From Trinickia symbiotica (lineage in GTDB: Bacteria > Pseudomonadota > Gammaproteobacteria > Burkholderiales > Burkholderiaceae), in the NCBI RefSeq assembly GCF_002934455.1, contig NZ_PTIR01000014.1, positions 1-64,000 of the forward strand: a DNA stretch of 64,000 nucleotides. The letters run 5' to 3'. Positions 10,508 to 19,773 of this stretch are shown in pieces. A model generated the notes under the pieces. It was not told where the DNA came from and ran no database searches. It saw only the letters and a program-made list of their open reading frames with translations. Position 1 is the stretch's first letter; every line of letters starts with the position of its first letter. The position numbers and the translations under genes were made by a program.

Positions 10508-13501
10508 ATGCAAACGACCGACAACATGACGAGCCAGCACGAGAGCGCGCCGGTAGGCCGCGCCGTCGGTGCCGCAGCCTCCGCGAATGCGCTTGCGCCA
10601 CAGGCGACGTTCGCGGATTACAAGGTAATTCGCCGTAATGGCAGCGTCGTGTCGTTCGAGCCGTCCAAGGTCGCCATCGCGATGACGAAGGCGTTTCTCG
10701 CTGTGAACGGCGGGCAGGGTGCCGCGTCGGCGCGCGTGCGCGAGCTCGTCGAGCAACTCACGCAAAACGTCGTCCGTGCGCTCGTGCGCAGCCGGCCGAA
10801 CGGCGGCACGTTTCATATCGAAGACATCCAGGATCAGGTCGAGCTCGCGCTGATGCGCGGCGGCGAGCACAACGTCGCCCGCGCCTATGTGCTGTACCGC
10901 GAGAAGCGCAATCAGGAACGGGCGCAGGCCCATGAAGAGGCGGGCCAGGCGCCGGGCTTGAACGTCGTCGACAACGGCGTGACGCGTCCGCTCGACATGC
11001 GGGCGCTCTCGGCGCTCATCGAATCGGCTTGCGAGCATCTCGGCGACGCCGTGAGCGCCGAGCCGATCGTCGCCGAGACCGTCAAGAACCTCTACGACGG
11101 CGTGCCGATGAGCCAGGTCTACGATTCGGCCATCCTCGCGGCGCGCACGATGATCGAGAAGGACCCGGCGTACAGCCAGGTGACGGCGCGCATCCTGCTG
11201 CACACGATCCGGCGCGAGATCCTCGGCGAAGAGGTGACGCAGCACGAAATGGCCGAGCGCTATGTCGAGTACTTCCCGCAGTTCGTGAAGCGCGGCGTCG
11301 AGGCCGAGCTGCTCGACGAGAAACTGCTGCAATTCGACCTGAAGCGCCTCGGCGCGGCGCTCGACGCGAGCCGCGACCTGCAGTTCGGCTACCTCGGCCT
11401 GCAGACACTCTACGATCGCTACTTCCTGCACGTCGAAGGCACCCGCATCGAAATGCCGCAGGCATTCTTCATGCGAGTGGCGATGGGCCTCGCGCTCAAC
11501 GAAATCGACCGCGAGGCCCGGGCGATCGAGTTCTACAACGTCCTCTCGACCTTCGACTTCATGAGCTCGACGCCGACGCTCTTCAACTCGGGCACGCGCC
11601 GCTCGCAGCTCTCGTCGTGCTACCTGACGACGGTCGCCGACGATCTGGACGGCATCTACGAGGCCCTGAAGGAAAACGCGCTGCTCTCGAAGTTCGCGGG
11701 CGGCCTCGGCAACGACTGGACGCGCGTGCGTGCGCTGGGCTCCCACATCAAGGGCACCAACGGCAAGTCCCAGGGCGTCGTGCCGTTCCTGAAGGTCGTC
11801 AACGACACGGCCGTCGCGGTCAACCAGGGCGGCAAGCGCAAGGGCGCCGTCTGTGCCTACCTCGAGACGTGGCACCTCGACATCGAGGAGTTCCTCGAGC
11901 TGCGCAAGAACACGGGCGACGACCGCCGCCGCACGCACGACATGAATACGGCGAACTGGATTCCGGACCTCTTCATGAAGCGGGTCATGGAAGCCGGCGA
12001 GTGGACGCTCTTCTCGCCGTCGACGTGCCCCGATCTCCACGACAAGTTCGGCGCCGAGTTCGAGGCGGCTTACACGGCCTACGAAGACAAGGCGGCCCGT
12101 GGCGAGATCAAGCTGTTCAAGAAGATCCCGGCGCAGCAGCTCTGGCGCAAGATGCTCGGCATGCTGTTCGAGACGGGGCACCCATGGATCACGTTCAAGG
12201 ATCCCTGCAACGTGCGCTCGCCGCAGCAGCACGTCGGCGTGGTCCATTCGTCGAACCTTTGCACGGAAATCACGCTGAACACGAGCGACACCGAGATCGC
12301 GGTCTGCAACCTCGGCTCGGTCAACCTCGTCGCGCACATGGCCAAAGCGGCCGACGGCAGCTACACGCTCGACCACGACAAGCTGAAGCGGACGATCAGC
12401 GTGGCGATGCGCATGCTCGACAACGTCATCGACATCAACTATTACGCCGTCTCGAAGGCGCGCAACTCGAACTTGAAGCACCGTCCCGTCGGCATGGGCA
12501 TCATGGGCTTCCAGGACTGCCTGCACCTGTTGCGCACGCCGTACGCCTCGGATGCGGCCGTCGAGTTCGCCGACCGTTCGATGGAAGCGGTCTGCTACTA
12601 CGCTTACTACGCGTCGACGGAGCTCGCCGAGGAGCGCGGCCGCTATTCGAGCTACCGCGGCTCGCTCTGGGACCGCGGCATCCTCCCGCAGGACACGCTG
12701 AAGCTCCTCGAGGAGGCGCGTGGCGGCTACGTGGAGGTCGACGCCAGCGAGGCGATGGACTGGGCGGCGTTGCGCGCGCGCATCGCCACGCACGGCATGC
12801 GCAACTCGAACTGCATCGCGATCGCGCCGACGGCGACGATCTCGAACATCATCGGCGTCTCCGCCTGCATCGAGCCTACGTTCCAGAACCTCTACGTGAA
12901 GTCGAATCTGTCGGGCGAATTCACGGTCGTGAACGACTACCTCGTGCGCGACTTGAAGGTGCGCGGGCTTTGGGACGAAGTGATGGTCGCCGACCTGAAG
13001 TACTTCGACGGCTCCCTCTCGCGCATCGATCGCGTGCCGGCGGACTTGCGCGCGATCTATGCGACGGCGTTCGAGGTCGATCCCAAGTGGCTCGTCGAGG
13101 CGGCCTCGCGTCGCCAGAAGTGGATCGATCAGGCCCAGTCGCTCAACATCTACATGGCGGGCGCATCGGGCAAGAAGCTCGACGAGGTCTACAAGCTTGC
13201 CTGGCTGCGCGGCCTCAAGACGACCTACTACCTGCGCACGATGGCGGCGACGCACGTTGAGAAATCGACGGTGGCGCATGGCGCGCTCAATGCGGTGCCG
13301 ATGAATGAAGGCGGCGTTGGCGGCCAGGGTGGTGGCGCGGCCGGCGGCTTTGGCGCCGTAGGCGGCGCGGGTGGCGTGACGAGCGGCGCGGGCGGCTTCA
13401 ACGCAGCGCCGGCCGCGGTCGCGGCGCCGGAAGCAGACGGTCCCGTTTGCATGCTGCGTCCGGGCGACCCGGGCTTCGACGAATGCGAGGCCTGCCAGTA
13501 A
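10508..13501 (+). CDS. nrdA: class Ia ribonucleoside-diphosphate reductase, alpha subunit
   Basis: Catalytic subunit reducing NDPs to dNDPs. At 997 residues it is much longer than E. coli NrdA (761). An ATP-cone (YKVIRRNGSVVSFEPSKVA) occupies about 35-130, so dATP inhibition is likely. The core carries SSCYLTT near residue 371, NLCTEI, and PTATISNI. A Gly/Ala-rich flexible linker of about 45 residues (about 936-980) precedes the C-terminal redox arm ending CEACQ. The ATG at 10508 is used because CAGGAG precedes it; the frame stays open upstream through the leader, but that part does not look coding. nrdB follows after 286 bp. Confidence 0.96.
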   Translation: MQTTDNMTSQHESAPVGRAVGAAASANALAPQATFADYKVIRRNGSVVSFEPSKVAIAMTKAFLAVNGGQGAASARVRELVEQLTQNVVRALVRSRPNGGTFHIEDIQDQVELALMRGGEHNVARAYVLYREKRNQERAQAHEEAGQAPGLNVVDNGVTRPLDMRALSALIESACEHLGDAVSAEPIVAETVKNLYDGVPMSQVYDSAILAARTMIEKDPAYSQVTARILLHTIRREILGEEVTQHEMAERYVEYFPQFVKRGVEAELLDEKLLQFDLKRLGAALDASRDLQFGYLGLQTLYDRYFLHVEGTRIEMPQAFFMRVAMGLALNEIDREARAIEFYNVLSTFDFMSSTPTLFNSGTRRSQLSSCYLTTVADDLDGIYEALKENALLSKFAGGLGNDWTRVRALGSHIKGTNGKSQGVVPFLKVVNDTAVAVNQGGKRKGAVCAYLETWHLDIEEFLELRKNTGDDRRRTHDMNTANWIPDLFMKRVMEAGEWTLFSPSTCPDLHDKFGAEFEAAYTAYEDKAARGEIKLFKKIPAQQLWRKMLGMLFETGHPWITFKDPCNVRSPQQHVGVVHSSNLCTEITLNTSDTEIAVCNLGSVNLVAHMAKAADGSYTLDHDKLKRTISVAMRMLDNVIDINYYAVSKARNSNLKHRPVGMGIMGFQDCLHLLRTPYASDAAVEFADRSMEAVCYYAYYASTELAEERGRYSSYRGSLWDRGILPQDTLKLLEEARGGYVEVDASEAMDWAALRARIATHGMRNSNCIAIAPTATISNIIGVSACIEPTFQNLYVKSNLSGEFTVVNDYLVRDLKVRGLWDEVMVADLKYFDGSLSRIDRVPADLRAIYATAFEVDPKWLVEAASRRQKWIDQAQSLNIYMAGASGKKLDEVYKLAWLRGLKTTYYLRTMAATHVEKSTVAHGALNAVPMNEGGVGGQGGGAAGGFGAVGGAGGVTSGAGGFNAAPAAVAAPEADGPVCMLRPGDPGFDECEACQ

Positions 13502-13787
13502 CGGCCGACGCGCGAGATGAAGTCGTGCGCCGTGCGCGATGCGCGGCGCATGACCGGAGCAATCGCGAGCCCTCGATGAGGGATGGCTTCGAGGTCACTC
13601 GATCGCATGAACGAGCATCATCGACTCGCATTGCTCGCACACTCGACAACGTCGATCGATCGAAGCTGCGATCAAAGTGTTGTATGCACGTTGCAGCGTC
13701 AATCGAAAAGAGCGATTTTCATGAGCGAACCCTTTTATCGCTCGTGAAAAGATGGTACAAACCGATCTAAATTGATGGTGAGAATTT
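13502..13787 (+). other. nrdA-nrdB intergenic region with a 13-bp stem-loop
   Basis: The 286 bp hold no gene. A stem of 13 bp with one T-G pair (13716-13728 with 13738-13750) and a 9-nt loop lies about 38 bp before the nrdB start. A competing pairing exists between GAGCGAT just upstream (about 13710-13716) and ATCGCTC (13737-13743). The stretch from about 13680 on is clearly more AT-rich than its surroundings. It has no long T run, so it is not a standard terminator; it may tune nrdB translation or message stability. Confidence 0.5.
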
Positions 13788-15020
13788 ATGCTCAACTGGG
13801 ATGACGAGACGACTGCCGTAACTCCCTCGAGCGGTTCGCAATCGAATGCGTTGCGTAACCCCGCGGGGCCGGCTGTCGGAGCGCAAGCAGCGACGCACCG
13901 CGCGACGCATGCTCCGGTGGCGCAAGACATCTTCGCGGGCGACGTCGCCGTTGCCCCTTACGTGGAGCAGCCGGTGCGCGCGAGCGAGGCGCCCGCCTCC
14001 GAAGCTCGCGTGAACGTCGCCGACAAGCGGATCATCAACGGCCGCACCGACGTCAACCAACTCGTACCGTTCAAGTACAAGTGGGCATGGGAGAAGTACC
14101 TGGCCGGCTGCGCGAACCACTGGATGCCGCAGGAAATCAATATGTCCCGCGACATCGCGCTCTGGAAGGACCCGAACGGGCTCACGGAAGACGAGCGTCG
14201 CATCGTCAAGCGCAACCTCGGCTTCTTCGTGACGGCCGACTCGCTCGCCGCGAACAACATCGTGCTCGGCACCTACCGGCACATCACGGCGCCCGAGTGC
14301 CGGCAGTTCCTGCTGCGCCAGGCGTTCGAAGAGGCGATCCACACCCATGCCTATCAGTACATCGTCGAGTCGCTCGGTCTCGACGAAGGCGAGATCTTCA
14401 ACGCCTATCACGAGGTCAAGTCGATCCGTGAGAAAGACGAATTCCTGATCCCGTTCATCCATACGCTGACCGATCCCGCCTTCAAGACCGGCACGCTCGA
14501 AGCGGACCAGAAGCTCCTGAAGTCGCTGATCGTATTCGCGTGCGTGATGGAGGGACTGTTCTTCTATGTCGGGTTTACGCAAATCCTCGCACTCGGCCGG
14601 CAGAACAAGATGACGGGCGCGGCGGAACAGTACCAGTACATCCTGCGCGACGAGTCGATGCACTGCAATTTCGGCATCGACCTCATCAACCAGATCAAGC
14701 TCGAGAACCCGCATCTGTGGACGTCCGAATTCCGCGAGGAAATCCGCGGACTGTTCCGCCACGCGGTCGATCTCGAGTATCGCTACGCGGAGGACACGAT
14801 GCCGCGCGGCGTGCTGGGGCTCAATGCGTCGATGTTCAAAAGCTATCTGCGCTTCATCTGCAACCGCCGTTGCCAGCAGATCGGACTCGACCCGCTGTTC
14901 CCGAACGAAGAGAATCCGTTCCCGTGGATGAGTGAAATGATCGACTTGAAGAAGGAGCGCAACTTCTTCGAGACGCGAGTCATCGAGTATCAGACCGGCG
15001 GTGCGCTGTCCTGGGAATGA
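13788..15020 (+). CDS. nrdB: class Ia ribonucleoside-diphosphate reductase, beta subunit
   Basis: Di-iron tyrosyl-radical subunit partnering NrdA. The 410 residues include an N-terminal low-complexity extension of about 65 (a tail of Ala/Pro/Thr). The metal ligands are visible: Asp in [12 protein letters not shown], Glu and His in [10 protein letters not shown] with the radical Tyr four residues after the His, Glu in [11 protein letters not shown], and Glu/His in [10 protein letters not shown]. The C-terminal tail ending TGGALSWE is the part that docks into NrdA. ATG at 13788 has GGTGAG upstream. Confidence 0.97.
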   Translation: MLNWDDETTAVTPSSGSQSNALRNPAGPAVGAQAATHRATHAPVAQDIFAGDVAVAPYVEQPVRASEAPASEARVNVADKRIINGRTDVNQLVPFKYKWAWEKYLAGCANHWMPQEINMSRDIALWKDPNGLTEDERRIVKRNLGFFVTADSLAANNIVLGTYRHITAPECRQFLLRQAFEEAIHTHAYQYIVESLGLDEGEIFNAYHEVKSIREKDEFLIPFIHTLTDPAFKTGTLEADQKLLKSLIVFACVMEGLFFYVGFTQILALGRQNKMTGAAEQYQYILRDESMHCNFGIDLINQIKLENPHLWTSEFREEIRGLFRHAVDLEYRYAEDTMPRGVLGLNASMFKSYLRFICNRRCQQIGLDPLFPNEENPFPWMSEMIDLKKERNFFETRVIEYQTGGALSWE

Positions 15021-15464
15021 CGACGGCGTGCATCGCGAACGAAATGGATGGGGTCGCCGCGGCACAGGCCGCGGCGCGCAGGACTAGGAGCACAAACGCC
15101 TGATGCAAAGCATGGCCGGCGGCAGGACCGCCCACAAACATGACAGGCACTTTGCGAACCCTTCAGTGGGATGGGCGAACTACCCCCCGAAAAAACCGGT
15201 GGCCGAGGCCTTGCCGCCATCGGCTCGGCTCAAGCGAATTCCGGCAGGCGCAAGCGCGATGCGCTTGGCTGCCGACTCGATCTGGCGTGCTGCACCCGAC
15301 GGTGCCGCACGCCTTACCGCATTCATTAGCGTAAGCGCGTTGCATTCGCGTACGCCGATGAATAGCCCGCTTCGCAGCGCGCGCCCTGACCGGTGCGCAG
15401 CGGGAAGCGGGTTTTGAAGAAGGGTGTAGTTCAATCTGACTATCGAAACCTGAAGGAGAAAACA
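15021..15464 (+). other. 444-bp region between nrdB and the histone-like gene
   Basis: No convincing gene. The main feature is the hairpin with T tail at 15366-15415, described separately. A sequence GGTGTAGTTCAATC near 15423 looks faintly like a tRNA D-arm but has no acceptor or anticodon stem. The last 15 bases contain the strong ribosome site GAAGGAGAA. No clear promoter was found by eye. Confidence 0.5.
15366..15415 (+). terminator. intrinsic terminator or attenuator before the histone-like gene
   Basis: CCCGCTTC (15366-15373) pairs perfectly with GAAGCGGG (15404-15411), followed by TTTT. Inside, GCGCGCC pairs with GGTGCGC (one wobble), extending the hairpin. It most simply ends nrdB transcripts, but lies only 50 bp before the next start codon and about 350 bp after nrdB, so it could instead act in the leader of the downstream gene. 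Confidence 0.6.
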
Positions 15465-16043
15465 ATGGCAACTGCCAAGAAGAAACCCGCCGCGAAGAAA
15501 GCCGCTCCGGCCAAGAAAACCGCGGCGAAGAAGGTTGCGGTGAAGAAGGTTGCAGCGAAGAAAGCCGCTCCGGCCAAGAAGGTTGCAGCGAAGAAGACCG
15601 CCGTGAAGAAGGTTGCGGCCAAGAAGACCGCCGTGAAGAAGGTTGCGGCGAAGAAGGCCGCCCCGGCCAAGAAGACCGCAGCGAAGAAGGTCGCGACGAA
15701 GAAGGTCGCCGCGAAGAAGGCAGCTCCGGCCAAGAAGGCAGCCGGTAAGAAGGTTGCGGCGAAGAAGGCTGCGCCCGCGAAGAAGGCTGCTGCCAAGAAG
15801 GCCGCGCCTGCGAAGAAGGCTGCCGCGAAGAAGGCTGCGCCCGCGAAGAAGGCTGCTGCCAAGAAGGCCGCCCCCGCGAAGAAGGCTGCCCCTGCGAAGA
15901 AGGCTGCCGCGAAGAAGGCTGCGCCTGCTGCCCCCGCTGCGCCTGCGGCTCCCGCGGCTCCGGCGGTTACCTCGAGCACGGCTCCCAAGTCGACGCTCAA
16001 CCCCGCTGCGGCTTGGCCCTTCCCGACTGGCAGCCGTCCGTAA
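15465..16043 (+). CDS. histone H1-like / AlgP-type lysine-alanine repeat DNA-binding protein
   Basis: A 192-residue, extremely basic low-complexity protein resembling eukaryotic histone H1 C-termini and Pseudomonas AlgP. Nearly the whole chain is built from KKAAPAKKA and KKVAAKKTA type repeats (residues about 5-160), followed by an Ala/Pro tail and a non-repetitive end (SSTAPKSTLNPAAAWPFPTGSRP). It has no folded domain; binding to DNA by charge is the likely role. The ATG follows GAAGGAGAAAACA. The coding DNA is itself a degenerate tandem repeat of 15-30 bp units, so copy number may vary between strains. Confidence 0.9.
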   Translation: MATAKKKPAAKKAAPAKKTAAKKVAVKKVAAKKAAPAKKVAAKKTAVKKVAAKKTAVKKVAAKKAAPAKKTAAKKVATKKVAAKKAAPAKKAAGKKVAAKKAAPAKKAAAKKAAPAKKAAAKKAAPAKKAAAKKAAPAKKAAPAKKAAAKKAAPAAPAAPAAPAAPAVTSSTAPKSTLNPAAAWPFPTGSRP

Positions 16044-16090
16044 GCGCTGTCGTCGCGAGTGCGGCGCTTTGCGCCCACTCGTTGATCGAA

Positions 16091-16126
16091 GCCCCGTCGC
16101 TGGTGTTATCGGCGGCGGGGTTTTTT
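16091..16126 (+). terminator. intrinsic terminator of the histone-like gene
   Basis: The stem CCCCGTCGC (16092-16100) with GCGGCGGGG (16112-16120), 9 bp with one wobble, is followed by six T. It is 48 bp past the stop codon, and the neighbouring gene is convergent. Confidence 0.85.
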
Positions 16127-16147
16127 CATCCGCAATGCATCAACGCG

Positions 16148-16624
16148 TCAATGCGTGACGCGCGTCACGCCGCCGCTCGATAGCAGACGAACGCGTTCGC
16201 CGGCCTGGAAGACCTCGCCCGTCGCCGCTTGCGTAATTGCGCGCAAGTCTCCGTTGTCGAGACGCACCGTGATTTCGACGCCGTTCTTCTTCGCCACGCC
16301 GTTTTCGATCGCGTTACCGGCCACGGCGCCCGCGAGGCCGCCAACGATGGCCGTCAGGATCGAGCCCTTGCCGCCGCCGATCGTGCTGCCCGCGACCGCG
16401 CCAACGGCGCCGCCGCCGAGCGCGCCGAGCCCGCTCGGCTGGCCGTTGTTAGAGACGATCGTCACCGCGCGCACGCTCTCGATCGTACCCATACGGACGG
16501 TCGCTTCGCGCTGCGCCTGATCGGCGTTGTAGACGTCCGCGGAACTGCTGTTATAGGCGCACCCTGTTACCGCCAGCATGCCGGCGAGCATCGCGGCGAG
16601 CGCCAGACGAGCCGATGTCTTCAT
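16148..16624 (-). CDS. glycine-zipper outer-membrane lipoprotein (Pcp/SlyB-like)
   Basis: A 158-residue lipoprotein: signal peptide with lipobox AVTGC (Cys 22), then a glycine-zipper 2TM region at about 65-108 (GLGALGGGAVGAVAGSTIGGG...IVGGLAGAVAGNAIENG), then a small beta domain (VEITVRLDNGDLRAITQ...FQAGERVRLLSSGGVTRV). SlyB/Pcp proteins sit in the outer membrane and help maintain envelope integrity. Monocistronic by appearance. Confidence 0.88.
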   Translation of the reverse strand: MKTSARLALAAMLAGMLAVTGCAYNSSSADVYNADQAQREATVRMGTIESVRAVTIVSNNGQPSGLGALGGGAVGAVAGSTIGGGKGSILTAIVGGLAGAVAGNAIENGVAKKNGVEITVRLDNGDLRAITQAATGEVFQAGERVRLLSSGGVTRVTH

Positions 16625-16663
16625 GTTCTTTTACTCCTACTCCAGTGGCACTGTGGTTGCCGT

Positions 16664-17602
16664 TCACCGCAGGCTATAGCCGAACGCCTCGGCGAACCGC
16701 GTGTCGATTTCATCGCGAGAGGGCGCATAGGTTTGCGGACCGGCGTGCTCGATTTTGAGCGAGCCCATGAGGCTTGCCAAGCGGCCCGTCGTGGTCCAAT
16801 CCATGCCGTTTTCGATGCCGTGGAGCAGGCCGCCGCGAAAGGCGTCGCCGCAGCCCGTCGGGTCGACGACGCGCGCGGGCGCGACCGCGGGAATCTCCTC
16901 GCACCGGCCCGCGTGGTGAATATGGGCCCCGTTTTCGCCGTACGTGACGACGAGCGCGTCGACGTGGCTGGCGATTTCCTCGAGCGACCAGCCGGTCTTG
17001 TTGCTGACGAGCTTCGCTTCGTAGTCGTTGACCGCGACGTAATCGGCAAGTTCAATTGCGCGGCGCAGCGCTTCGCCCGTAAAGAGCGGCAGGCCTTGAC
17101 CCGGATCGAAGATGAACGGCACGCCAGCCGCCGCGAGTTTTTCCGTGTGCTGGACCATGCCTTCGTAGCCGTCCGGCGCGACGATGGCAAGCGTAATGCC
17201 GGATGCTTCGTCCGCGCGGTTCAGATGCGACTGCATCATCGCGCCCGGGTGAAATGCCGTGATCTGGTTGTTGTCCAGATCGGTCGTGATCATCGCCTGC
17301 GCCGAATAGGTGTCGGGCACGACGAGGACGTGATCCTTCGCGAGGCCGAGATGGTCGAAGCGATCGAGATACGGTTGTGCATCCATCGAACCGAGCGTCG
17401 CCATGATTCGCGCGTCGCCGCCGAGCAGGTTCAGCGCGTATGCGATGTTGCCGGCGCATCCGCCGAACTCGCGGCGCATCGTCGGCACGAGAAAGCTGAC
17501 GTTCAGGATGTGGACTTGCTCGGGCAGGATGTGGTCGCGAAACCGGCCCTGAAAGGTCATGATGTTGTCGTAGGCGAGCGAGCCGCAAATCAGCGTAGCC
17601 AC
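16664..17602 (-). CDS. PfkB-family carbohydrate/nucleoside kinase
   Basis: A 312-residue ribokinase-fold kinase. The two PfkB signatures are present: a GGCAGNIAYALNLLGGD motif near residue 47 and the catalytic DPTGCGDAFRGG near 250. It is closest by memory to the Burkholderia nucleoside kinase group (adenosine/inosine/guanosine-phosphorylating PfkB enzymes), starting MATLICGSLAYDNIM. Phosphorylation of purine nucleosides is therefore a reasonable guess, but sugar substrates cannot be excluded from sequence. It lies downstream of tpx with a terminator between them. Confidence 0.85.
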   Translation of the reverse strand: MATLICGSLAYDNIMTFQGRFRDHILPEQVHILNVSFLVPTMRREFGGCAGNIAYALNLLGGDARIMATLGSMDAQPYLDRFDHLGLAKDHVLVVPDTYSAQAMITTDLDNNQITAFHPGAMMQSHLNRADEASGITLAIVAPDGYEGMVQHTEKLAAAGVPFIFDPGQGLPLFTGEALRRAIELADYVAVNDYEAKLVSNKTGWSLEEIASHVDALVVTYGENGAHIHHAGRCEEIPAVAPARVVDPTGCGDAFRGGLLHGIENGMDWTTTGRLASLMGSLKIEHAGPQTYAPSRDEIDTRFAEAFGYSLR

Positions 17603-17643
17603 GGCGAAGGTTCCTCTGGTCGGGATTGTTGGTAGCGGATGTA

Positions 17644-17670
17644 AAAGCGCCGCGCTCGTGGGCGCGGCGT
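17644..17670 (-). terminator. intrinsic terminator of tpx
   Basis: On the minus strand an 8-bp perfect stem CGCCGCGC/GCGCGGCG (17649-17656 with 17663-17670) with loop CCACGA is followed by CTTTTACA. It begins 20 bp past the tpx stop. Confidence 0.65.
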
Positions 17671-17690
17671 CTTCGCGATGTGCGTGGCCG

Positions 17691-18191
17691 TTACTTGAGC
17701 GCAGCGAGCGCCGCGTCGTAGTTCGGCTCGTTCTTGATCTCGCTGACGAGTTCGGCGTGTAGCACCTTGTCGTTCTCGTCGAGCACGACGACGGCGCGCG
17801 CCGTCAGGCCCGTGAGCGGGCCGCTCGTGACATCGACGCCGTAAGCCTTCGCGAACTCGCGGCCGCGGAAGGTCGAGGCCGTGACGACGTTCTCGATGCC
17901 CTCGGTCGTGCAAAAGCGCGACGCGGCAAACGGCAGGTCGCCCGAGATCACGATGACGACCGTGTTCGTCAGGTTCGCCGCCGCTTGGTTGAACTTGCGC
18001 GTTGACGTCGCGCAAGTCGGGGTATCGAGGCTCGGCACGATGTTCAGCACTTTGCGCTTGCCGGCAAAGTCGGCGAGCGTCAGCGGCTTGAGATCCTTGC
18101 CGACGAGCGAGAACTCGGGCGCGTTTTGGCCGGCCGACGGAAAGGTGCCGCCGACTTCGATCGGATTGCCACCCAGCGTGACTTGACTCAT
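17691..18191 (-). CDS. tpx: thiol peroxidase (2-Cys peroxiredoxin)
   Basis: Thioredoxin-dependent peroxidase of the Tpx subfamily, 166 residues. The peroxidatic Cys is C60 in [10 protein letters not shown] and the resolving Cys is C94 in [13 protein letters not shown], the spacing typical of atypical 2-Cys Tpx. The start [15 protein letters not shown] is canonical; an in-frame extension upstream is open but unsupported. No signal peptide, so cytoplasmic. Confidence 0.95.
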   Translation of the reverse strand: MSQVTLGGNPIEVGGTFPSAGQNAPEFSLVGKDLKPLTLADFAGKRKVLNIVPSLDTPTCATSTRKFNQAAANLTNTVVIVISGDLPFAASRFCTTEGIENVVTASTFRGREFAKAYGVDVTSGPLTGLTARAVVVLDENDKVLHAELVSEIKNEPNYDAALAALK

Positions 18192-18276
18192 GTTGTGCTC
18201 CGGAAATTCGTTTCGGGTTGTCGCGGATGCGAGGGAATGGGCGCGGCCAACCGGTGACGAGACGCGCCCGCGATTG

Positions 18277-19671
18277 CTACGGATAAAAGATCTGCACGCG
18301 AAAATTCGTGGCGACGGCATTGCCGCTATCGAGCCTCACGATCATCGTCTGCGTCGTGTGCGGCGGGAGGCCCGCCGCGATCGGCGTGCCCGGCGGCGCA
18401 TAGTCTTGCGGCCAGAGCACACGGCGAATCGCGATCTCGTTCTTCTCGTCGAACAGCGTCAGCTCGATGGCAGGGTAGGCCAGTGCGATGTTATAGCGGT
18501 TGCGCAGCGGCACGCGCAGCTCGAGCCGATGCGGCCCGTCGATCTGGCGAAGATCGGACGCTTCCACTTGCAGGCCGTCGATGTCGCGCGGTGGCGAGAT
18601 TTGGCAACCGAGATACGTGCAGACTTCGGCGAACAGCGACTGCGACGACGGCCAATAAACCATGACCGTTTCGCGGCGCCACCAGGTGAGTTGCGCGACG
18701 AGCAGCACGGCGAGCAGGATCGAAAGGAACGCGCCGACGGCCCGCAGCCACCCATAGCGCGGCGCACCGGCGCGGGGCTCGCGCGTCACCTCGAACGGAC
18801 GCGAGCGCTCTTCAGCTTGTGCCGCCAATGGCGGCACACCGGCGGGGCGAGCGCTCGCGGGCGGGGGCATCAGCGGCTCCGCCGGCGGCACGGAAAAGCG
18901 CGGCTCTCGGGCTTCGCGCTCGGTACGCCACGTAGCGGCCGGCGCGTCGCCGAGCGAGAGCTTCGGTTCCTCGTCGCGTTCGTCGCCAGGTTTTGAATGC
19001 GAGTCAGACTCACTGGCTGCCGGTTCACGCTCGGCCGGAGCAGGCGACGCGGCCGCAGCGGCTGAAACGGCCGCTGTGGGAGCAGCCGGGTTGGCCGCGG
19101 CGCCGGCCGCCGCCTGCATGCGCTCGGCATGGGCCGGCGTACCCATTGCGCTCGGGGCTCGTGCTTGATTCGGTTCCGTCGATACCGCTGGTTCCTTCGG
19201 GGTTCGCAAGGTTTGCGGCGCTTCCGGCCCGCTGGGTGCAGGCGGTGCTTTAGCCGTCGGCTCGGCGACCAGCGGTGACGCGAGCGTCGGCTCGCGCAAC
19301 TCGTCGGCCACGATGTCGGCGAACGTCGAGGGCGGTGGCTGGACCGTCGGCGCCGCTTGTTCGGCCGTAGCCTCGTCGCGAGCCTCGCGTTCGGCAGGCT
19401 GCGCCGTGAATGCGCGCGGCGCGCCGTTTATGCGATCGAGGGGCGCGGCCTGGGACGCCGTCGGTGCCGCGCTCGATGCCTGCTGCTGGCGGCCCTGATC
19501 GCGCGCGCCGAAGTCGATCGTCGATGCGGCGCTCGGGTCGAGCAGGTTCTGCAACGCATCGAACACTTCATTGCAGTGCCCGCAGCGGACGCGTCCGCGC
19601 GTACGGGCAAGCTGTGCGTCCTGTACGCGGAAGACTGTTTCGCAGTGAGGGCAGCGGGTGGCAAGGACCAT
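18277..19671 (-). CDS. zinc-ribbon and DUF3426 domain membrane protein
   Basis: A 464-residue protein of unknown function, conserved next to prmA in betaproteobacteria. The N-terminus is an MJ0042-type zinc ribbon (C7, C10, C30, C33: CPHC and CGHC). A long, Ala/Pro/Glu-rich disordered region follows (about 55-315). One transmembrane helix is at about 330-355 ([21 protein letters not shown]), then the DUF3426 domain (about 355-464) with [11 protein letters not shown]. The domain order suggests a cytoplasmic zinc ribbon and periplasmic DUF3426. The ATG at 19671 is preferred to an in-frame GTG nine bases upstream. Confidence 0.85.
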   Translation of the reverse strand: MVLATRCPHCETVFRVQDAQLARTRGRVRCGHCNEVFDALQNLLDPSAASTIDFGARDQGRQQQASSAAPTASQAAPLDRINGAPRAFTAQPAEREARDEATAEQAAPTVQPPPSTFADIVADELREPTLASPLVAEPTAKAPPAPSGPEAPQTLRTPKEPAVSTEPNQARAPSAMGTPAHAERMQAAAGAAANPAAPTAAVSAAAAASPAPAEREPAASESDSHSKPGDERDEEPKLSLGDAPAATWRTEREAREPRFSVPPAEPLMPPPASARPAGVPPLAAQAEERSRPFEVTREPRAGAPRYGWLRAVGAFLSILLAVLLVAQLTWWRRETVMVYWPSSQSLFAEVCTYLGCQISPPRDIDGLQVEASDLRQIDGPHRLELRVPLRNRYNIALAYPAIELTLFDEKNEIAIRRVLWPQDYAPPGTPIAAGLPPHTTQTMIVRLDSGNAVATNFRVQIFYP

Positions 19672-19773
19672 AGTTGGCACGCGAACTGGCCGCGGTGGGC
19701 GCAGGATGGATCGATACGCTCTATTCTAAAGTTTTTCGCGGCAGCGCCCCGGTGCGCGGCCTTGTGTGGCGCT

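Noticed and set aside
10493-13279. Long open frame (928 codons) on the minus strand across nrdA
   Set aside because: It is antisense to a clearly identified nrdA and its product is Arg/Asp/Val-rich and unlike any protein I know; long antisense frames are expected in high-GC DNA.
15421-15465. tRNA-like GGTGTAGTTCAATC
   Set aside because: No acceptor stem, anticodon stem or T-arm can be formed around it.
15465-16043. CRISPR or satellite repeat reading of the lysine-repeat region
   Set aside because: The repeats are imperfect, in frame, and explained by the amino-acid repeats; there are no unique spacers.
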